The translations under genes were made by a program, and so were the position numbers. 11,054 bases of DNA from Bacillota bacterium. Lineage in GTDB: Bacteria > Bacillota > Dehalobacteriia > UBA4068. The stretch covers positions 1-11,054 of the forward strand of contig JAFSIU010000098.1 in assembly GCA_017439615.1 (NCBI GenBank), written 5' to 3'. Shown here piece by piece: positions 1 to 5,500 of this stretch (position 1 is the first letter of the stretch; every line of letters starts with the position of its first letter). The notes below the pieces were generated by a model. The model had not been told where the DNA came from, did not search any database, and was given only the letters and a program-made list of their open reading frames with translations.

Positions 1-106
1 CGGCTTTCTCCCTGCTTGCTTCCGAGAGGCTGTCTGTCAGGTATTTTTCCATCAGTAGGGCTCCTATGGGCACACCGTATTCGGCTCCAAATCCTCCGTT
101 CTCGAC
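1..106 (-). CDS. mrdA: C-terminal fragment of a Bacteroidota-type penicillin-binding protein 2 (partial, misjoined)
   Basis: PBP2 is the elongation-specific peptidoglycan transpeptidase. Read from 106 down to 1 in the minus strand, the frame gives VENGGFGAEYGVPIGALLME and then KYLTDSLSEASREKA, running off the window edge. From memory of the family, the VENGGxGAxYGVPIGALxMEKYL pattern is the conserved C-terminal strand and helix of Bacteroidetes PBP2 transpeptidase domains; Bacillota PBPs usually differ here. No start or N-terminal part is present. Immediately upstream, in a different frame, lies the 5' end of a Tat lipoprotein gene (start at 237). The fragment is therefore not a gene with its own start but a tail joined to foreign sequence near 107-115. 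The best explanation is a metagenome assembly chimera; a real recombination breakpoint is less likely. Identification rests on about 35 residues. Confidence 0.6.
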
Positions 107-237
107 TTGGTGATGGTTTCGGTTTCACCGCAGCCTGCCAATGCCAATGCACCACCGACTGCCAAAGCGCCCTTTAAGAAGGTGCGGCGGTTGATATTCA
201 TATACTGAGCTTTGTTTGCTTTTTCAAAAATGGACAT
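64..237 (-). CDS. 5' end of a Tat-exported lipoprotein, probably an anaerobic oxidoreductase subunit (interrupted)
   Basis: The start ATG at 237 has an AAAGGGGG ribosome binding site (246-253) eight bases upstream. The N-terminus MSIFEKANKAQYMNINRRTF continues LKGALAVGGALALAGCGE. It holds a twin-arginine motif (R17-R18, NRRTFLKG), a short hydrophobic stretch and a lipobox LAGC with Cys36, so the product should be folded in the cytoplasm, exported by Tat and lipid-anchored. RRxFLKGA followed by a lipobox is common in exported molybdopterin (DMSO-reductase-type) oxidoreductases and flavin reductases of anaerobic Bacillota and Coriobacteriia. That function is inference, since no catalytic domain is present. 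The genuine part probably ends near codon 41-44 (about 107-115). Beyond that the frame reads the PBP2-like sequence out of frame and stops at TAG 64-66. A second ATG at codon 13 is a possible start but has no clear ribosome binding site. Confidence 0.6.
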   Translation of the reverse strand: MSIFEKANKAQYMNINRRTFLKGALAVGGALALAGCGETETITKSRTEDLEPNTVCP

Positions 238-301
238 TTATATGTCCCCCTTTCAAGAATTGCTTCATTTCCGACTATGCCGTTAAGAGATAACAGATGC
301 G

Positions 302-318
302 GAGCGCTTTGGGCGCTC
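302..318 (-). repeat. Hairpin in the leader of the Tat lipoprotein gene
   Basis: A perfect 6-bp stem, GAGCGC with GCGCTC, closes a five-base loop. It lies in the probable 5' untranslated region between the promoter at 443-471 and the start at 237. No T-run follows it on the minus strand, so it is not a terminator. The TGA of a short possible leader ORF overlaps its 5' arm. Confidence 0.4.
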
Positions 319-358
319 AAAATGAGACCTCCGACATAGAAGCACAGCTATCTTCCAA
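317..358 (-). other. Possible 13-codon leader ORF with a perfect Shine-Dalgarno
   Basis: On the minus strand the sequence AAGGAGG (about 365-371) stands six bases before a TTG at 356-358. This opens a frame reading MEDSCASMSEVSF, then TGA at 317-319. The Shine-Dalgarno match is perfect, but the start is TTG, the peptide is tiny and nothing in it is recognised. It sits in the leader of the Tat lipoprotein gene, with its stop on the 5' arm of the 302-318 hairpin, so a role in translation-dependent control is conceivable. It may equally be chance. Confidence 0.2.
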
Positions 359-391
359 AAAACCCCTCCTTGTGCTCTAAAAATTATTGCC

Positions 392-433
392 ATTGCAGAT
401 AGTGAGCGGCAATGCATAATCAATATCTGCAAT
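392..433. repeat. 10-bp inverted repeat at the predicted transcript start of the Tat lipoprotein gene
   Basis: The arms attgcagata (392-401) and tatctgcaat (424-433) are exact inverted repeats around 22 bases. They begin just downstream of the -10 box (443-448), so the repeat covers roughly +3 to +45 of the transcript. It could be a repressor operator or the first stem of a structured leader. A competing 6-bp pairing (ATTGCC with GGCAAT on the minus strand) overlaps the spacer and the right arm. Confidence 0.45.
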
Positions 434-442
434 AATAATTTA

Positions 443-471
443 ATTATAGCCGTTATTGACAATTCTTTCAA
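443..471 (-). promoter_or_regulatory. Sigma-70/SigA promoter for the Tat lipoprotein gene
   Basis: On the minus strand TTGAAA (466-471) and TATAAT (443-448) are separated by exactly 17 bases. Transcription would start near 436, leaving an untranslated leader of about 200 nt before the ATG at 237. The match is five of six at -35 and six of six at -10, with optimal spacing. Confidence 0.6.
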
Positions 472-727
472 GATATTATAATAGATTTTTAATATTTGAT
501 TTTTATATAGTAGATAATAAATTTATATAATCACACATAAACAGAATCAAATTGTAACAATTATTGATAACAACCCCTGCGAGCATGGTTATTATAGTTC
601 ATATGCAATACTATTTGCAAGCAAAACCATTACCGCTTATAATTGTTTTATTATATAATTAATAAGTTTTTCAAATACTGCAAGCAAGATTTATTTATGT
701 TGCTTATATTTAAATTGTGTACAAAAA
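472..727. other. AT-rich intergenic stretch without a supported gene
   Basis: This segment between the propeller-gene terminator and the promoter at 443-471 is very AT-rich, with stops in all frames and no protein-like ORF. A weak second promoter can be read on the minus strand as TTGCAA (615-620), 18 bases, then TATAAT (591-596). Imperfect repeats of TTGTTA lie around 550-575, but no recognisable regulator site could be assigned. Confidence 0.5.
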
Positions 728-755
728 AAGCGTGCGAATCTTAATTCGCACGCTT
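728..755 (-). terminator. Intrinsic terminator of the propeller gene
   Basis: A perfect 12-bp stem (arms 728-739 and 744-755, aagcgtgcgaat and its complement) with a four-base loop is followed on the minus strand by a run of seven T. It lies 27 bases beyond the stop codon at 782. Confidence 0.9.
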
Positions 756-781
756 GAAGCACATTATGAAGCTTTCAGAAA

Positions 782-2452
782 TTATTTGATACAAATATCC
801 TTTGTATCAAAATTGAAATCTACTGCATATCCAAGAGTCTCACTGATGAAGCGAACAGGAACAAGAGTTCTGCCATCTTCTGCGAAGGGTGCAGCAACAA
901 GAGTTTGGACTTCGCCATTGACGATGACCTCAGTGGAACCGAGGGTGAGCTCGATTTTCATATTCTCGGCTGTGAGAGTTACCTTGTCAGGAGCTGCAGC
1001 ATCCCAGTTGTTGTGAATGCCAAGCATTTCTGTTACAAAACGGACGGGGACAAAGGTCGTTTCATCTATCACTACAGGAGGAACCTCGAGGAATATGGAC
1101 AATCCATTAAAAATGCTGAAGCAATTCATTCCATCGGGATGAACATTCAACCAGATGCCTTCTGATTTATCCATGGGCTCAGCAATTTTGACATCGCGGA
1201 CTACAACACCGCCATTGGAGCCGATATACATTTTGTCGCCATAGATATCAAGGGAATAGATATTGTCAAGCTGAGTATGCTGTGCTGCGGGAGCCAGCCA
1301 ATCGCTGTTTGCTGCTGAGAAGCAGCGATCATCCTTGCGATCGACATTGAAGGCATAAACACCGTTCCAGGTACCGAACCAAACGGTTCCGCTTTCATCG
1401 ACTTCAATGCAGCGGATCTCGGAATTGCCGGTCAATTTGTCTCCAAGAAGATGTCTGCCTTCGACAGAAAAGCCATTGCCGAGAGCATCAACATAATATA
1501 CAATACCGCCCTTGTTCTGCATATTGCCATAGGAGCCGGAGCAAACGATCCAGACACCGCCATAGTTATCTGCAGCAATATCTCTCACCCAGGCATCTGC
1601 AAGCAGAGAGGTCTGATATTCTTCGCTGTAAGGAGCTTCGATAGGCAAGGCAAAGGCCTTGCCGGTTTCTTCATCGATCCAGCCGAAGCCGCCGACAAAA
1701 GGATCGTCCTTGGTGCCTGTACCGGAGGGATAGCAGCCAAACCAGACATAGCCGAGAGCGTCAAATTCAATACTGTTGACAGAGGGAGAAGGCAGATCGT
1801 TTTCCGTGGTATAGGTCTTCCATTCATTTGTTTTGGGATCAAAAACTGTCAGGCCGCCAAAGGAGCCGAACCAGACCCTGCCGTCATCAGCGATTTTGAT
1901 AGCCTGAACATAATCATTGGGAACTGTGCCGGGAGCTTCGATAGTGTTATAGAAGGTGATTTTGTCTTCATAGACATAGGCAACGCCCTTGTTCTGTGTT
2001 GCAAAGCGGGGGTCATAGGTCTTGGCCTGGGATATCCACATACCGCCCTTTTCATCAACAGCCAAAGACTGAACAACATTGCTGCCAAGCATAAAACGCT
2101 GGCTGAGCAATGCCTGCTGGTCTGCGGCAGCAGCATAATCCTCTGCAGTGAGGAAATATTCGGTAAAGACCTCGCTGTCAGCGGGCTTATATGCCAGACC
2201 GCCGCCATTAGTTCCAACCCACATGCCGCCTTCGGCATCAAGAACAACAGAGCGGACAGATGCAAAGGGCAATTGACCTTCATCGATCTTGCCGCTGGCA
2301 TAATATTCATCCAAAGTGGGAGCAGGAGGAGTAATCAGACCTCCGGCTGCCGGATTGGGAGCGATCAGCAAAGGCGCATCATCTGCCAAAGCAGCACCGC
2401 TGACACCGAGACAAAGAGAAAGAGCCAGCAAAACAACAATCAATTTTTTCAT
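782..2452 (-). CDS. Secreted seven-bladed Reg_prop beta-propeller protein with copper-amine-oxidase-type stalk domain
   Basis: This 556-residue exported protein has a signal peptide (residues 1-23, MKKLIVVLLALSLCLGVSGA with cleavage near ALA-DD). Seven Reg_prop-type blades follow, each with a DxxGxxWxG-like core, at about residues 66-88, 127-142, 182-203, 225-240, 288-304, 346-367 and 399-417; examples are DDGRVWFGSFGGLTVFD and ESGTVWFGTWNGVYAF. Seven copies suggest one complete propeller. Residues about 440-556 form a copper-amine-oxidase N-terminal (stalk) domain with the duplicated motif VPVRFVTEMLG (468-478) and VPVRFISETLG (531-541). In Bacillota this domain is a common surface module without oxidase activity. 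Reg_prop blades are best known in hybrid two-component sensors, but there is no membrane segment or kinase here, so this is a free extracellular binding protein of unknown ligand. AAAGGAGAT (2458-2466) fixes the start. The gene has its own promoter and terminator. From 1451 to 2452 no TTA, CTA or TCA codon is used. Confidence 0.85.
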   Translation of the reverse strand: MKKLIVVLLALSLCLGVSGAALADDAPLLIAPNPAAGGLITPPAPTLDEYYASGKIDEGQLPFASVRSVVLDAEGGMWVGTNGGGLAYKPADSEVFTEYFLTAEDYAAAADQQALLSQRFMLGSNVVQSLAVDEKGGMWISQAKTYDPRFATQNKGVAYVYEDKITFYNTIEAPGTVPNDYVQAIKIADDGRVWFGSFGGLTVFDPKTNEWKTYTTENDLPSPSVNSIEFDALGYVWFGCYPSGTGTKDDPFVGGFGWIDEETGKAFALPIEAPYSEEYQTSLLADAWVRDIAADNYGGVWIVCSGSYGNMQNKGGIVYYVDALGNGFSVEGRHLLGDKLTGNSEIRCIEVDESGTVWFGTWNGVYAFNVDRKDDRCFSAANSDWLAPAAQHTQLDNIYSLDIYGDKMYIGSNGGVVVRDVKIAEPMDKSEGIWLNVHPDGMNCFSIFNGLSIFLEVPPVVIDETTFVPVRFVTEMLGIHNNWDAAAPDKVTLTAENMKIELTLGSTEVIVNGEVQTLVAAPFAEDGRTLVPVRFISETLGYAVDFNFDTKDICIK

Positions 2453-2492
2453 AATACATCTCCTTTCAATTCGATCATCAAGGGATATACAA

Positions 2493-2521
2493 ATTATACC
2501 AAAGTAAACCCATTCAGTAAA
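2493..2521 (-). promoter_or_regulatory. Promoter of the propeller gene
   Basis: On the minus strand TTTACT (2516-2521), 17 bases, then TATAAT (2493-2498). It lies between the terminator of the upstream giant gene (2552-2579) and the ATG at 2452, giving a leader of about 35 nt. The -35 box is weak, the -10 box perfect. Confidence 0.55.
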
Positions 2522-2551
2522 TATTTTTATCTGAGATACGAATGAAGAAAA

Positions 2552-2579
2552 TCGGGCGGCAGCAAATGCTGCCGCCCGA
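2552..2579 (-). terminator. Intrinsic terminator of the giant SLH gene
   Basis: A perfect 12-bp GC-rich stem (arms 2552-2563 and 2568-2579, tcgggcggcagc and its complement) with a four-base loop is followed on the minus strand by TTTTCTTCATT. It begins 21 bases after the stop at 2600 and separates this gene from the propeller gene. Confidence 0.9.
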
Positions 2580-2599
2580 AATTATATCACAACAAAAGA

Positions 2600-5500
2600 C
2601 TATTTGAAGCTGATGGGATCGGTGCCATTGAGAGTAACAACGAGCTTGTTGACATTCTTGTTGCAGGCACCCTGATTCTCATGTGCGATAACACGAATGG
2701 GACCATAGCCATTGCCTGCAAGACCGGAATAGCCTTCATCACCTTCGGAGGGAACGAGGGGCAGACCATCCTGAGAATAAGCAAGGATGATATGCTTTCT
2801 GTTGCCGGTTGCGCTGTCCTTGACACCGTTCTGGACTTCTTCAAGACCCCAAATGGAGATAAATTCCTTGGAATAGCCGTCTTTTGCAAAAGCGGTGATT
2901 GCGGAGGGATTATCAATACCTACGATATTGCCTGCCTCCTGCATAATGAATGCCCAGATCATAAGACCTTCGTGTGCATGCTGACCGACCCAGACATAGT
3001 CATCGCGGACGATAACAGCTTCCATGGCCTCGAGCTCACTCAGCTTGTAGACCTTGCTCCAGCTGGCTGAGCCATCGGAATTCTTGACCTCGAAGGTAAA
3101 TTCGAAATCATTATAGGCAGCATAAATATCGCTGACGCTGTGCTTCCAGCTATCCAGAGCGGAAGCGGTCACTTCGATGGAAGCAACCTGTTTGACGCAT
3201 TTGGATCTGTTGACATCCTCTGCATCGACCTGAGGAATGATGAGCATCAGAGGACCGCCTGCATTGTCATAAGCCTCGACATAGCCTGCATCGGTATCCT
3301 CTGCAACGAGAGGCAGACCGTCTTCTGCATCGGCATTGTCAGCTGCGGCAGAGCCATAAGCCAGCATAATGGTAAGATCAGCTGCACCGCTGACGGTGTT
3401 GACATAATCTCTCTTCATCAATTCGGAAACAGTGAATTCATAAACATTGTTGTCGGTGGAGGTTACGATAACCTTTTCTGCATTGGAGCGCAGGCCAACA
3501 TCAGTGGAGCGCAGGAATTCATAAAGATCGAGACCTCTGTATCTTGCTTCGGAAACCTTGCCCTTCTTGTTCAGGAAGCTGTAAACTGCGGTCTTGGCAA
3601 TGGTCTGCTTGCCTTCGAGATCTGCAACGGTAAAGACCTTGGCATCGGTAAGAGTGGTGCCGCTGCCGGAAACAGTGAGAGTTGCAGCGCCGAGAGCTTC
3701 ATATGCACCGGAGAGGTGAGCATATTTGTCAGCTTCGAGGTTGACATCGATAGCAACGAGATTGCCCAAAGACATTGCTTCGCGGCCTTCGGTAGCAGGA
3801 ATGAGAAGAGCAAGAGGACCGCCGGAATTCTGAACAGTGAGGCTGATGCCGTCTGCTACTTCAAATTTCTTTTCGAAGCCTTCGGATTTCTTGTCATAAA
3901 CAAGAGGAGTACCGTTCTTGGCATAAGCGATGGTTGCGCCGAGGCCGTCTACACCACTCTGCTCGTTCTTGCCGAGTGCAAGAGCTTCTTCGATGGAAAC
4001 AACAAGTTCTTCGCCTTCGGCATTGGTAAAGGTGATGGTGCCCTTGATACCGGGGATTTCGATAACCTTGGTGAGGAAATAGTTGAGGTCGATACCTTCA
4101 TAAAGGTCGCTGTATTGCTCGCCGCCTTTTTCAAATTCATAGTATGCCTTGTTCTGTGCAGCATTTGCAGCCTGTGCAGTAACTTCGCCATATACCAGAT
4201 CTTCGAGCTGGCCAACGGTGAATACAACATTATCCTTCAGGAGAGTGCCGTCATCGCCCTTGACGGTAACGGTGAGCTTTTCATCAACGAGAGCATTGAA
4301 AACTGCCTTATCGCTGTATTTGTGAGAGCTGTATTCATAGGTATCTGCGCCGACCAGGACTTCCTGAACCTTCTGGATCTGGTTGGAGCCATTGACATGA
4401 GAATATTCACGCTTGCCGAAGATAATGCGGAAGGGGCCGCCATCATTGGAAAGACCGGAGAGATAGCCCTCATTGGAGGTGTTGAGAGTGTAAGGATAGC
4501 CATTGACGCCATAGCACAGCAATACGGGGAAGCCGGTTCTCAAAAGATCGTCAGCATCGGAAACATATTTGCCGTCATTGATGTCTTCGGCTGCTTTTTC
4601 ATAATAACCGAACAAATCGGGATTGGAAAGCTCTGCCAAGGTGAAAGAGTCAGCAGATTTATATCCGTCATAAGCATTGAAGGTTACCTGAGTTGCCATA
4701 TCAGCTTCGGGATCGAGGCCGAGATATTTCAGCAATTCATAGAGCTTGATGCCTTCATATTCATTGACATACCAGTAAGTAGTATTGGTCAGGCTGTAAA
4801 GATCGCGATGACCGAGGCTGCCGGGAACGAGATTGCCCTGAGCATCATATTCGACCAAAGCTTCGATCTGATCAACGGTGAGGTTGATTTCACGACCGAT
4901 CTCTTCACCTGCGATGGTCAGGATATATTGAGACATATCGGGATCATCATAAGGAGCAACATTGTGCTTGAAGCCGGGGGTGAATTCCTCGCTGACATAA
5001 ATATAAGCCATGGAGAGAAATTTGTCATAGTCGGGATTGAGGTCACCCTCAACTGCTGCGTGGTCATAGACCAGCTTGATGCAGCCATCTTCATTATAAA
5101 GACCGGGGATGGAGCCGACAGCATCATCAAAAACGAAGGGAGCTGCGGCAGAGCCATCAACAAAGCCTGTGCCATAGGCTACCAGAATGGGATTGCCTGC
5201 TTCATGGGCAGCTTTGATCTGCTCAAGAGTGAATTCTGCGATATTGACACGGTTACGGTTCTTGAGAGTTACCTTATAGGCCTTATCAGTGGTAACAATG
5301 CCATTATCGCCACTGGTCATACCATAAAGAATGTGATAAAGATCGATACCTTCATAAAGAAGCTCACCATTGACATCGGTATAAGCCTTACGGACAGTGC
5401 CTGCATTCTGATTTTCTACCTCGCGGATAGAAAGAGGAACGCTCTTGGTCATGCCGGGGCCCTCAACAGTGAGGGTGGAGCCGGTGATAGCATCGATATT

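Noticed and set aside
283..471. 62-codon minus-strand ORF upstream of the Tat lipoprotein
   Set aside because: It needs a non-ATG start inside the predicted -35 box, has no ribosome binding site and overlaps the structured leader. The protein has no recognisable features.
545..600. Imperfect repeats of TTGTTA resembling a redox-regulator (Rex- or FNR-like) site
   Set aside because: The half-sites do not form a proper palindrome at the spacing of either regulator.
1451..2545. Plus-strand open frame of 364 codons
   Set aside because: It is the codon-register antisense of the propeller gene. The propeller gene has a signal peptide, ribosome binding site, promoter and terminator.
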